Assembly: GCF_900101545.1 (NCBI RefSeq)
Contig: NZ_FMZU01000016.1
Coordinates: 1 to 64,000 of the forward strand
Direction: 5' to 3'
Origin: Variovorax sp. CF079
Lineage (GTDB): Bacteria > Pseudomonadota > Gammaproteobacteria > Burkholderiales > Burkholderiaceae_C
Length of the DNA stretch: 64,000 bases
A program made the position numbers and the translations under genes. Position 1 is the stretch's first letter; each line of letters begins with the position of its first letter. Shown one piece after another: positions 16,826-24,671 of this stretch. The notes under the pieces were generated by a model, which worked only from the letters and a program-made list of their open reading frames with translations, was not told the DNA's origin and made no database searches.

Positions 16826-17257
16826 ATGAAGAAAAAGCCATCCGATATCGCCTTGCTGGAAAGCGCCCTCGCCACCATCGAACAGGTGCTGGCCCGTGCC
16901 GACAGCGACATGCAGGGAGCGCCGTACTTCGGCCCCACCGCCAATATGCCGTTGGACGTCCTGCACTCGAACAAGCCGTCGGAAGACGGCCGTTTTCGCA
17001 CCAGTGCCGCGCAGTCGGCCATCAACATCTGCCTCGGCTCGGCGGCCGCGTTGATCGACGTGAGCCAGGCGCTGATGAACCGCTCGGTCGACCGCTCGCC
17101 GCAGACGCTGGAGCGCGAGTGGCAGACGCTGATCGCGCACACCAAGATCGCCAGCCGCTCGGCCTATCGTGCGGCGCTCATCATGGCTGCGCAGAAGCAC
17201 GTGCTGGCCGCGCAAGGCGAGTTGCAGACCGACGACGTGTACGGCGTCGCCCACTGA
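16826..17257 (+). CDS. Hypothetical protein
   Basis: The 143-residue soluble protein starts at the ATG at 16826 (MKKKPSD). It is mostly helical, with no signal peptide, membrane span or Cys motif. Residues 1-25 look like an amphipathic helix (DIALLESALATIEQVLARA) and the C-terminal half (EWQTLIAHTKIASRSAYRAAL) is another helical pair. It lies 122 bases after the HupE-like gene in its own unit; that gap contains a short GTGC-T5-GCAC hairpin and an A/T-rich patch that may be its promoter. I do not recognise the family. It ends 3 bases from the converging trmB gene. Confidence 0.6.
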   Translation: MKKKPSDIALLESALATIEQVLARADSDMQGAPYFGPTANMPLDVLHSNKPSEDGRFRTSAAQSAINICLGSAAALIDVSQALMNRSVDRSPQTLEREWQTLIAHTKIASRSAYRAALIMAAQKHVLAAQGELQTDDVYGVAH

Positions 17258-17260
17258 GCG

Positions 17261-18001
17261 CTAGATGCGCTCGAACACCACGTCCCACACGCCGTGGCCC
17301 AGCTTGAGGCCGCGGTTCTCGAACTTGGTGAGCGGGCGGTAGTCCGGCTTGGGCGCATAGCCCGCTGCCGTGTTGCGCAACAGCGGCTCCTGCGACAGCA
17401 CCTCGAGCATCTGCTCGGCATAGGGCTGCCAGTCGGTCGCGCAATGCAGGTAGCCGCCGGGCGCGAGCCGGTCGGCCAGCTTGCGCACGAAAGGCGGCTG
17501 GATCAGCCGGCGCTTGTTGTGCCGCGTCTTGTGCCAGGGGTCCGGAAAGAACACATGCACGCCGGCCAGCATGCCGGGCATCAGCATGTGGTCGATGACA
17601 TCGACCGCATCGTGGGCGCAGATGCGGATGTTGGAGAGTTGCTGTTCGCCGATGCGCTTGAGCAGCGCCCCGACGCCGGGTTCGTGCACCTCGCAGCACA
17701 GGAAATTCTTCTCGGGCTGGAGCGCCGCGATGTGCGCGGTGGCCTCGCCCATGCCGAAGCCGATCTCGAGCACGGTCGGCGCAACGCGGCCGAAGGCGGC
17801 GGCAATGTCCAGCGGCTCGGGGCGATAGGGCAGGAGGAACAGCGGGCCCAGTTCGGCGAAGGCGCGTGCCTGGCCCTCGGTGGTTCGACCGGCGCGCTTG
17901 ACGAAGCTCTTCAGGCGGCGATGCAGGGGATGCGGCGGAGTTTCTTCGTCGGAAGCGGGTGCGGTGGGATCGCGCGCGGGGTCGGTGGCAGGCAGGGTCA
18001 T
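17261..18001 (-). CDS. trmB: tRNA (guanine-N7-)-methyltransferase
   Basis: The 246-residue enzyme makes m7G46 in the variable loop of tRNAs from SAM. The SAM site LEIGFGMGEAT (about residue 80), the catalytic FPDPWHKTRHNKRRL motif (about 152-166) and C-terminal TKFENRG are all present. The first 35 residues are a low-complexity Pro/Asp extension. The start at 18001 overlaps the gluQ stop by one base (TGATG), so the two tRNA-modification genes are translated together. Confidence 0.95.
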   Translation of the reverse strand: MTLPATDPARDPTAPASDEETPPHPLHRRLKSFVKRAGRTTEGQARAFAELGPLFLLPYRPEPLDIAAAFGRVAPTVLEIGFGMGEATAHIAALQPEKNFLCCEVHEPGVGALLKRIGEQQLSNIRICAHDAVDVIDHMLMPGMLAGVHVFFPDPWHKTRHNKRRLIQPPFVRKLADRLAPGGYLHCATDWQPYAEQMLEVLSQEPLLRNTAAGYAPKPDYRPLTKFENRGLKLGHGVWDVVFERI

Positions 18002-18915
18002 CAGGGGGAGGGATTGTAGAGAGCCCGCCAGCCGGCCACCCAGTCGGCCAGTGCCTCTGCGGGCGTTGCAGCCGTGGTGGCCGCCAGCCCGAGCACGCGC
18101 GCCGCGGCGTCGAGCGCAGCGAGCGCCGCGGCTGGCGTGCCGGTGTCGAGCGGCGCGGCGCCGTTCTGCTTCGAGAGCTTCTCGCCGTCGACGCCGAGCA
18201 CCAGCGGCGTATGCAGGTAGCTCGGCGTGGGCAGGCCGAGCGCACGCTGCAGCAGGATCTGGCGCGCCGTGTTGTCGGCCAGGTCTTCGCCGCGCACCAC
18301 GTCCGTCACGCCCTGGTCGGCATCGTCGACCACCACCGCGAGCTGGTAGGCCCAGGGCCCGTCGGCGCGCCTGAGCACGAAGTCGCCGACCTCGTGCGCC
18401 ACGTCCTGGCATTGCTGGCCCTTGCGGCGATCGACCCAGTACACGGCCTTCGATGCGCGGGCGGCTTCGAACTGCACCGTGGCGAAGCGCCAGGCGCGCG
18501 CCGGCTTGCCGTGCAGTCCGTCGCGACAGGTGCCGGGATAGACGCGTTCGCCGTGCCGGGCGTGCGGCACGCCGCGAAAGGCCAGCGCCTCGTCGATGTC
18601 CTTGCGCGAGCAGCCGCAGGGGTAGCTCAGGCCCAGGGCTTTCAGGTGATCGAGTGCGTGCGCGTAGAGCGCGGTGCGCTGCGTCTGCCACACGGGCGTC
18701 GCGTCGGGCACGAGCCCGCAGGCTGCGAGCTGCGAGAGGATGTATTCGCCCAGCCCGGGCAGGCAGCGCTCGGTGTCGGCATCCTCGATGCGCACCAGCC
18801 AGCGTGCCTGCGGGCCGCGGGCGCGCACATCGAGCCAGCTCGCGAGCGCGGCGACCAACGAGCCCGCGTGCAGCGGTCCCGTGGGCGAGGGCGCAAATCG
18901 ACCGGTGGAAATCAC
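18001..18915 (-). CDS. gluQ: Glutamyl-Q tRNA(Asp) synthetase
   Basis: The 304-residue protein corresponds to the catalytic half of glutamyl-tRNA synthetase without the anticodon domain and attaches glutamate to queuosine-34 of tRNA-Asp. Visible are the HIGH-like FAPSPTGPLHAGSL at residues 6-19, the zinc ligands CGC...YPGTC (about 104-128) and the KMSKS-like DGEKLSKQNG (about 242-251). The GTG at 18915 is chosen because ISTGRFAPSP is the normal beginning; its GTGA overlaps the stop of the oxidoreductase upstream. It pairs with trmB downstream. Confidence 0.93.
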   Translation of the reverse strand: MISTGRFAPSPTGPLHAGSLVAALASWLDVRARGPQARWLVRIEDADTERCLPGLGEYILSQLAACGLVPDATPVWQTQRTALYAHALDHLKALGLSYPCGCSRKDIDEALAFRGVPHARHGERVYPGTCRDGLHGKPARAWRFATVQFEAARASKAVYWVDRRKGQQCQDVAHEVGDFVLRRADGPWAYQLAVVVDDADQGVTDVVRGEDLADNTARQILLQRALGLPTPSYLHTPLVLGVDGEKLSKQNGAAPLDTGTPAAALAALDAAARVLGLAATTAATPAEALADWVAGWRALYNPSP

Positions 18916-19985
18916 GCCACTTTGAGCGCCAACGTCAGACCCGAAAGAAACGCATCTTCGACCCGGTGCCCGGTGCACCAGTCGCCGGCCACGCCGATGC
19001 GCGCCTTGGCGTCCCACAGGTGCGGCTTGCCGACCGGTACCTGGGTCTGGGCTTCGGGCCAGCAGCGCGCCTGCGCGTGCGAAGGTTCGGCGCGGATGCC
19101 GGTGATCTCGGCGAAGGCGCGCAACAGCTTGGCCTGGACACGCGAGGCGTCGTCGCGCAGGTGTTCGTGCGACCAGGCCGCGCTGGCTTGCAGGGTCCAG
19201 CGCTCGATGCGATCACGGCCGGGCTTGGAGGATTCGCGCGCCAGCCAGGCCACGCGGTGGTGGGTACTGCGCGCGGCGTTCCATTGCGGGCCGAGATGGG
19301 AGAGGTTCGCCTGGTTGGCCTGCGGGAAGGCGATCATCAGCGTCCAGCAGGGCGCGATGCGCACTGCTTCGATCTTCTCGCTGATGCCGGAGGAGAGCTT
19401 GCCGTTGTCGAGCAGGGCGCGCGTGCGAGCCGGCGGCACCGCCAGCAGCACGCCGTCGAAACCGGAGTACACGTGTTGCGAATCGTCGGCGCCCGCGGTG
19501 CGCAGTTGCCAGCGCTTTCCGTCGAGCGCGTCGCGCTCGATGGTCGTGACCTGGGTGCGCGTCACGAGCGCATCGCCCAGCGGCGCGGCCCAATGCGCAA
19601 CCAGGGCATCCATGCCGGGCTGGGCAACCCAGTGCGGCTCGCGCGCGGGCAGGGCGGCCTCGGCGACGCGGCCGTGCGGGTCGAGTACGCGCACGAGGTT
19701 GGCACTCCAGGGCTTGCAGATTTGCGGCACGGTTTGGAGCACGCGCGCAAAGCGCGGGTCGCGCACGGTGAAGTACTGCGCGCCGCTGTCGAACTTGCCG
19801 AAGGGCGTGGATTCGCTCGCCATCCGGCCGCCGGCGGCGGCTTCGCGTTCGAACACGCTGACGCGGTGGCCGGCCTGCGCGAGGGTGCGGGCACAGGCGA
19901 TGCCCGCCATGCCGGCGCCGACGACGGCGTAGTGGCGCGGGGAGGTGGATCGGTGGCGATCGGCGGGAGGACGGGAGGTGGTCAT
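18912..19985 (-). CDS. FAD/NAD(P)-dependent oxidoreductase, amine-oxidase (renalase-like) type
   Basis: The 357-residue flavoprotein has an N-terminal Rossmann motif VVGAGMAGIACARTLAQAG (about residues 21-39), the GGRM cap typical of amine-oxidase/renalase-like enzymes, and a C-terminal FAD segment GVAGDWCTGHRVEDAFLSG. A substrate cannot be inferred. The first 18 residues are a polar extension. The gene overlaps gluQ by 4 bases, and its start at 19985 is 59 bases from the end of the LysR gene, so it may belong to either block. Confidence 0.85.
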   Translation of the reverse strand: MTTSRPPADRHRSTSPRHYAVVGAGMAGIACARTLAQAGHRVSVFEREAAAGGRMASESTPFGKFDSGAQYFTVRDPRFARVLQTVPQICKPWSANLVRVLDPHGRVAEAALPAREPHWVAQPGMDALVAHWAAPLGDALVTRTQVTTIERDALDGKRWQLRTAGADDSQHVYSGFDGVLLAVPPARTRALLDNGKLSSGISEKIEAVRIAPCWTLMIAFPQANQANLSHLGPQWNAARSTHHRVAWLARESSKPGRDRIERWTLQASAAWSHEHLRDDASRVQAKLLRAFAEITGIRAEPSHAQARCWPEAQTQVPVGKPHLWDAKARIGVAGDWCTGHRVEDAFLSGLTLALKVA

Positions 19986-20043
19986 GTTGAGCGGTCTCGT
20001 TTTCTGTTGGCGATCAAGGGAGACTCTAACCGCCTCGACACAA

Positions 20044-20997
20044 TCACCGGCCGCGATGCCTTTCAAGGAGCGCCCGGCGCGTCCCTTCGTGCTCGAACTG
20101 TTCGAGCCACCATTTGAGCGCGCGTCCCGGCTTGCCGGCGGTGCGCTCGCGCCATGCGCAATGCATGGTGCCGATCGGCGCCACGCGTTCGGTCTTGCGC
20201 TCGACCAGGTGGCCGGCCTCGATGTAGGGCCGCGCCATCGGCTCGGGCAGGAAGCCGCCGCCCAGGCCGTGGAGCTGCGCGGCCAGCTTGGCCTGCATGG
20301 TGGGCACGGTGAGCACATCCTGGCCGCCGACGAGATTGACCGTCATGCTCGGGCCGGCGCGCGATGAGTCGGCCGCGGCCACGGCGCGGTGCTGGCGCAG
20401 CACGTTGTCGGAGAGGGGGGCGTCGATCCGCGCCAGCGGATGGTGCGGTGCCACCGCATAAACGAAATGCAACTGGCCCAGCGGCCGGCTGCGGATGCCG
20501 GTGGCGCCGAAGGCGAGGCTCGAGGCATCGAGCACGGCGCCGACGGCGAGATCGGCCTCGCCGCTGGACAGTGCCTCGATGGTGCCCAGCAGCGTTTCAT
20601 CGCGCAGCTTGAGCCGGGTCGGCGGGTCGAGCGCGAAGAAGGCGGTGGCTAGGTCCAGCATCGGATCGCGCGCGATCACGCTGTCGACCGCGATCGTGAG
20701 CATCGGCTCCCAGCCGGTCGCGACGCGCTTGACGCGGTTGGCCACCGCGTCGATTTCGCCGAGCAGCCACGAGGCCTCGCGCAGCAATTCGGTGCCGGCT
20801 TCGGTCAGCCGTGCCTGGCGCGCGCTGCGGTCGAACAGCAGCACGTCGAGGGCGTCCTCGATCTGGCGCACGCGGTAGCTGAGGGCGCTGGGCACGAGGT
20901 CCAGCGTGCGCGCGGCCGCGGCAAAGCTGCCGGTGCTCACCACCGTCTGCAGCATCGCGAGCGCATCGGGCGTCAGGACATCACGGGCGCTGGGCAT
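20044..20997 (-). CDS. LysR family transcriptional regulator
   Basis: The 317-residue regulator has an N-terminal winged helix (about 8-67; STGSFAAAARTLDLVPSALS) and a LysR-type effector domain. It diverges from the pirin gene across 143 bases. A TTCAA-N5-TTGAA dyad lies 6-21 bases upstream of the ATG at 20997; an ATG at 21027 would place that dyad inside the coding region, so I favour 20997. It probably controls the pirin-DoxX-flavodoxin-pirin unit and itself, perhaps in response to quinones or electrophiles by analogy with similar loci. Confidence 0.9.
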   Translation of the reverse strand: MPSARDVLTPDALAMLQTVVSTGSFAAAARTLDLVPSALSYRVRQIEDALDVLLFDRSARQARLTEAGTELLREASWLLGEIDAVANRVKRVATGWEPMLTIAVDSVIARDPMLDLATAFFALDPPTRLKLRDETLLGTIEALSSGEADLAVGAVLDASSLAFGATGIRSRPLGQLHFVYAVAPHHPLARIDAPLSDNVLRQHRAVAAADSSRAGPSMTVNLVGGQDVLTVPTMQAKLAAQLHGLGGGFLPEPMARPYIEAGHLVERKTERVAPIGTMHCAWRERTAGKPGRALKWWLEQFEHEGTRRALLERHRGR

Positions 20998-21003
20998 AGA
21001 TCG

Positions 21004-21018
21004 TTCAAAAAAATTGAA
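21004..21018. promoter_or_regulatory. Putative LysR operator
   Basis: TTCAA-N5-TTGAA, a perfect 5-bp dyad with an all-A spacer, lies in the LysR-pirin gap next to the LysR start. Its T-N13-A geometry is close to the T-N11-A consensus of LysR sites. The remaining gap toward pirin is G/C-rich. Confidence 0.45.
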
Positions 21019-21140
21019 TGATGCCATCAAAAGCCTGCGCTTTCGAGGGCGGGGCCGCGACCTAAAGTTCTGGGCATCCGCTGCGCATGCGGCGCGGCAT
21101 TCGAAGGCCCCAAGCCATCTGGCGGGGCAGGAGTTCAAAG

Positions 21141-21842
21141 ATGCTTCAAGTTCGCAAGTCCCAGGAACGCGGTTATGCCGATCACGGCTGGCTGCGCTCG
21201 TTCCACAGCTTCTCCTTTGCCGGCTACTACGATCCGGCCCACATGGGTTATGGCAATCTGCGCGTGATCAACGAAGACCGCGTCGCCGCGGGCGCCGGCT
21301 TCGGCACCCACGGCCACAAGGACATGGAAATCATCAGCTACGTTCTGTCGGGCGAGCTCGCGCACAAGGACAGCATGGGCAACGTCGAATCGATCCCGCC
21401 GGGCGACGTGCAGCGCATGAGCGCCGGCCGCGGCGTGATGCACAGCGAGTTCAACCACAAGGCCGACGAGACCACGCACTTCCTGCAGATCTGGATCGAG
21501 CCCAACGTGCGCGGCATCGCGCCCGGCTACGAGCAGAAGAGTTTCCCGGATGCCGAGAAGCGCGGACAGCTGCGCCTGGTGGCTTCGCCCGACGGGGCCG
21601 AGGGCTCGGTGCTGGTGCATGCCGATGCGCGCATGTATGCCGGCCTGCTCGACGGCAACGAGCAAGCCAGCCTCGCGCTCGACCCGAAGCGCAAGAGCTA
21701 CGTGCACCTGGTGCGCGGGGAGCTCGAGGTCAACGGCACGAAACTGGCTACTGGCGATGCGGCCCTGATCAAGGACGAATCGCACCTCACGCTCGGCGCC
21801 GGCAAGAATGCCGAAGTGCTGGTGTTCGACCTCGCGGCCTGA
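21141..21842 (+). CDS. Pirin family protein (YhhW/quercetinase-like)
   Basis: The 233-residue bicupin starts MLQVRKSQERGYADHGWLRS. The N-terminal cupin metal ligands are HGHKDMEI (His-x-His...Glu) plus a further His in MHSEFNH. E. coli YhhW of this type oxidises quercetin in vitro; the in vivo role is unclear. GGCAGGAG lies about 8 bases before the ATG. It is the first gene of a rightward unit with doxX-like, flavodoxin-like and a second pirin gene, divergent from LysR. Confidence 0.9.
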   Translation: MLQVRKSQERGYADHGWLRSFHSFSFAGYYDPAHMGYGNLRVINEDRVAAGAGFGTHGHKDMEIISYVLSGELAHKDSMGNVESIPPGDVQRMSAGRGVMHSEFNHKADETTHFLQIWIEPNVRGIAPGYEQKSFPDAEKRGQLRLVASPDGAEGSVLVHADARMYAGLLDGNEQASLALDPKRKSYVHLVRGELEVNGTKLATGDAALIKDESHLTLGAGKNAEVLVFDLAA

Positions 21843-21881
21843 AGCTGCGTTATTTTTTCATCAACCCAGGAGTACTTTCCA

Positions 21882-22325
21882 ATGGCATCCACCACCACCG
21901 CATCCGGCTACGCCGCCCCCGCCGGCGCGAGCGCTTCGCAAGACACGCTCGCGCTCATCGGGCGCATCCTGATCGCGGCGCTCTTCATACCTGCCGGTTT
22001 CGGCAAGATCGGCGGCTTCGCCGGCGTCGTCGGCTACATCAGCGCGGTCGGCCTGCCGCTGCCGCAGCTCGGCGCGGCGATCGCGATCATCGTGGAGCTC
22101 GGCCTCGGCCTGCTGCTCCTGGTCGGCTACAAGACGCGCATCGTGTCCATCGTGCTGGCCGTGTTCACCGTCGCCACCGCGGTGCTCTTCCACAACTACT
22201 GGGGCATGCCCGCCGACAAGGCCTATGTGAACCAGCTGATGTTCTTCAAGAACATCGCGATCGCAGGCGGCCTGTTGGCCATCGCAGCCTTCGGCGCCGG
22301 CCGCTTCAGCATCGACAAGCGCTGA
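21882..22325 (+). CDS. DoxX family membrane protein
   Basis: The 147-residue protein has four predicted helices after a 20-residue Ala/Ser-rich lead. IGRILIAALFIPAGFGKIGGF (from about residue 26) and the GYISAVGLPLP loop are DoxX hallmarks. Relatives form part of quinone-linked oxidoreductase or redox-stress complexes. It lies 39 bases after the first pirin gene and 17 before the flavodoxin-like gene, a common trio controlled by LysR-type regulators. Confidence 0.9.
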   Translation: MASTTTASGYAAPAGASASQDTLALIGRILIAALFIPAGFGKIGGFAGVVGYISAVGLPLPQLGAAIAIIVELGLGLLLLVGYKTRIVSIVLAVFTVATAVLFHNYWGMPADKAYVNQLMFFKNIAIAGGLLAIAAFGAGRFSIDKR

Positions 22326-22342
22326 GCAGCCATACTTCCCGC

Positions 22343-22912
22343 ATGACCAACATCGTCGTTGTTTTTCATTCGGGTTACGGCCACACGCAGCGCATTGCGC
22401 AGGCGGTGGCCGATGGCGCGGGCGCCCACCTGCTCGCGATCGACGCCGACGGCAAGCTCCCGGCCGGCGGCTGGGAGATGCTGGCGGCCGCGGACGCGAT
22501 CATCATGGGTTCGCCCACCTACATGGGCAGCGTGAGCTGGCAGTTCAAGAAGTTCGCCGATGCCTCCTCGAAGGTCTGGTATGTCCAGGGTTGGCGCAAC
22601 AAGCTTTTCGCGGGCTTCACCAACAGCGCCGCCATGAACGGCGACAAGGACGCGACGCTGACCTACCTGTGGCACTTCGCCAGCCAGCACGGCGGCCTGT
22701 GGGTCAGCCTCGGCCTCATGCCGAGCAACGACCGTGCCGCGAAGCGCGATTCGATCAATTACGTCGGCGGCTACAACGGCCTGCTGACCACTTCGCCGAC
22801 CGATGCCAGCCCGGCCGAGATGGCGAAGGGCGACCTCGAGACGGCCTATGCATTCGGCGAACGCGTGGCCGAAGTGGCAAGATCTCGATCGCCCCACGGA
22901 GAACCACGATGA
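22343..22912 (+). CDS. Flavodoxin-like NAD(P)H-dependent oxidoreductase (WrbA-like)
   Basis: The 189-residue FMN-binding fold has the phosphate loop HSGYGHTQRIA (about residues 9-19), the second FMN loop GSPTYMGSVSWQFKKF (about 54-69) and the SAAMNGDKDATL / LGLMPSN segments of the WrbA/NQO-like group. Two-electron reduction of quinones is the likely activity. Its TGA overlaps the ATG of the second pirin gene (ATGA at 22909), so translation is coupled. Confidence 0.85.
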   Translation: MTNIVVVFHSGYGHTQRIAQAVADGAGAHLLAIDADGKLPAGGWEMLAAADAIIMGSPTYMGSVSWQFKKFADASSKVWYVQGWRNKLFAGFTNSAAMNGDKDATLTYLWHFASQHGGLWVSLGLMPSNDRAAKRDSINYVGGYNGLLTTSPTDASPAEMAKGDLETAYAFGERVAEVARSRSPHGEPR

Positions 22913-23826
22913 CCGAACCGCTGCTGCTGCTTCGACCGCATGAAAAGGACCTGGGCGGAGGCTTCAAGGTCCGGCGCCTGCTGCCGGCGGCGAAGCGGCG
23001 ATCGGTCGGGCCCTTCGTATTCTTCGATCACTTCGGCCCGGCGACCGAGGAGCCGGGCAGCGAGCACGACGTGCGGCCGCATCCGCATATCGGCCTGGCC
23101 ACCGTGACCTATCTTTTCGAGGGCGCGATGACGCATCGCGACAGCCTCGGCGTGGTGCAGGAGATCCGCCCCGGCGCGATCAACTGGATGACGGCGGGGC
23201 GCGGCATCGTGCACTCGGAGCGCAAGCCCGAGCATCTGCTCGATGCGAGCTATGTCAACCATGGTTTGCAGCTCTGGGCCGCGCTGCCGCAGGCCCACGA
23301 GGAAGTCGAGCCCAGCTTTTCCCACACGGCGGCTGAGCAGATCCCGGCACTCGAAGTGCAGGGCGTGGCCGTGCGGGTACTGGTGGGCGAAGCCTTCGGC
23401 GTGCGTTCGCCGGTGAAGACCTTTTCCAAGACGCTCTATCTCGACCTGCCATTGCCGGCCGGCGCGCGTTTCGAACTGCCGGCCTTGGCGCAGGAGATGG
23501 CTGTCTACGCGGTTGATGGCGAGATCCAGCTCGATGGCGAGCCCGTGGCGCAGCACACGATGGCCATGCTGCCGGAGGGCGAGGGCGGCATCTTCGAGAC
23601 ACGCGATGCCGTTCGCATCGTGGTCATCGGCGGCGAGCCGCTCGACGGCCCGCGCTTCATTACCTGGAACTTCGTCTCCAGCCGGCGCGAGCGCGTCCTC
23701 GAAGCCGGCGCCGACTGGTCCGCGCAGCGCATGGGCCATGTGCCCGGCGAGACCGAATTCATTCCACTGCCGGGACATCCGTTCCAGGTGCAGACGCCGG
23801 CCGATACCGGCACGACGCCGGTCTAG
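22909..23826 (+). CDS. Pirin family protein, second copy
   Basis: The 305-residue pirin is longer than its neighbour at 21141 and belongs to the human-pirin-like branch: FFDHFGP, the metal motif HPHIGLATVTYLFEG (about residues 58-72) and MTAGRGIVHSER (about 98-109). It should hold one Fe or other divalent metal in the N-terminal cupin. It starts inside the flavodoxin-like stop and ends in a 4-base overlap with the converging trhO. Two non-identical pirins in one unit suggest different substrates or partners. Confidence 0.9.
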   Translation: MTEPLLLLRPHEKDLGGGFKVRRLLPAAKRRSVGPFVFFDHFGPATEEPGSEHDVRPHPHIGLATVTYLFEGAMTHRDSLGVVQEIRPGAINWMTAGRGIVHSERKPEHLLDASYVNHGLQLWAALPQAHEEVEPSFSHTAAEQIPALEVQGVAVRVLVGEAFGVRSPVKTFSKTLYLDLPLPAGARFELPALAQEMAVYAVDGEIQLDGEPVAQHTMAMLPEGEGGIFETRDAVRIVVIGGEPLDGPRFITWNFVSSRRERVLEAGADWSAQRMGHVPGETEFIPLPGHPFQVQTPADTGTTPV

Positions 23827-24608
23827 CGCTTGATCGCGATGTCCGGGTCCTCGGCGGCCCGGGCGCTGGCGCCGCTCGCACGCGCACTCAGGTCCGGCGC
23901 CAAAGTCTCTCGGCCATCGAACACGAAGCACTCGCCGTGGTAGTGCGCGCCGCCGACCTGCTCGAAGTACTTGAGGATGCCGCCTTCGAGCTGAAGCACG
24001 TCGGCCACGCCTTCCTCGCGCATCAGGATCGCGGCCTTCTCGCAGCGGATGCCGCCGGTGCAGAAGCTCACCACCGTCTTGCCGGCCAGGTCTTCGCGGT
24101 GCTTCTTCAGCGCCTTCGGGAAATCGGTGAACTTGCCGATGCGCCAGTCGATGGCGCCGTCGAAGCTGCCGTGGTCGACCTCGAAGGCGTTGCGCGTGTC
24201 GAGCAGCGCGATCGGCTTGCCCGCGTCGTCGTGCCCCTGGTCGAGCCAGCGCTTGAGGGTGGGCGCATCGACGCCCGGCGCGCGGCCCGCGGCGGGCTGG
24301 ATGGCCGGATGGTCCATGCGGATGATCTCGCGCTTCAGCTTGACCAGCATGCGGCGGAAGGGCTGGGCTTCGGACCAGCTTTCCTTCGCTTCCAGATCGG
24401 CGAAACGCGGGTCGGCACGCAGGCCCCGGAGGAAGTCATGCGCGGCATCTTTCTCGCCCGCGAGGAACAGGTTGATGCCCTCGGGCGCGAGCAGGATGGT
24501 GCCCTTGAGCGCCAGCGCGTGGGTGGTGGCGCGCAACGCGTCGCGCAGCAGCTCGCCGTCGTCGATGGCCACGAACTTGTAGGCCGCGATATTCAAAATC
24601 TCTTGCAC
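23823..24608 (-). CDS. trhO: tRNA uridine(34) hydroxylase, rhodanese type
   Basis: The 261-residue protein has an N-terminal acylphosphatase-like domain (NIAAYKFVAI...GTILLAPEGINLFLAG) and a rhodanese domain with the active loop SFCTGGIRCEKA (Cys about residue 195). TrhO/YceA makes ho5U34 in tRNAs. No ATG fits; I use the GTG at 24608 because NIAAYKFV is the usual opening. A TACAAT -10 element ends 8 bases before this GTG, suggesting a leaderless or nearly leaderless mRNA. Confidence 0.88.
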   Translation of the reverse strand: MQEILNIAAYKFVAIDDGELLRDALRATTHALALKGTILLAPEGINLFLAGEKDAAHDFLRGLRADPRFADLEAKESWSEAQPFRRMLVKLKREIIRMDHPAIQPAAGRAPGVDAPTLKRWLDQGHDDAGKPIALLDTRNAFEVDHGSFDGAIDWRIGKFTDFPKALKKHREDLAGKTVVSFCTGGIRCEKAAILMREEGVADVLQLEGGILKYFEQVGGAHYHGECFVFDGRETLAPDLSARASGASARAAEDPDIAIKR

Positions 24609-24616
24609 GGAGCGCG

Positions 24617-24664
24617 ATTGTAGGGAGAGCCAAACCACATGGTGGGGGTGCTGCTTTCTACAAT
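24617..24664. promoter_or_regulatory. Back-to-back TACAAT -10 elements of trhO and dnaE
   Basis: On the minus strand TACAAT (24622-24617) is followed by 8 bases and the trhO GTG. On the plus strand TACAAT (24659-24664) is followed by 7 bases and the dnaE ATG. Neither has a good -35 or a ribosome binding site, so both messages may start at or next to their start codons. Confidence 0.45.
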
Positions 24665-24671
24665 GCGCACC

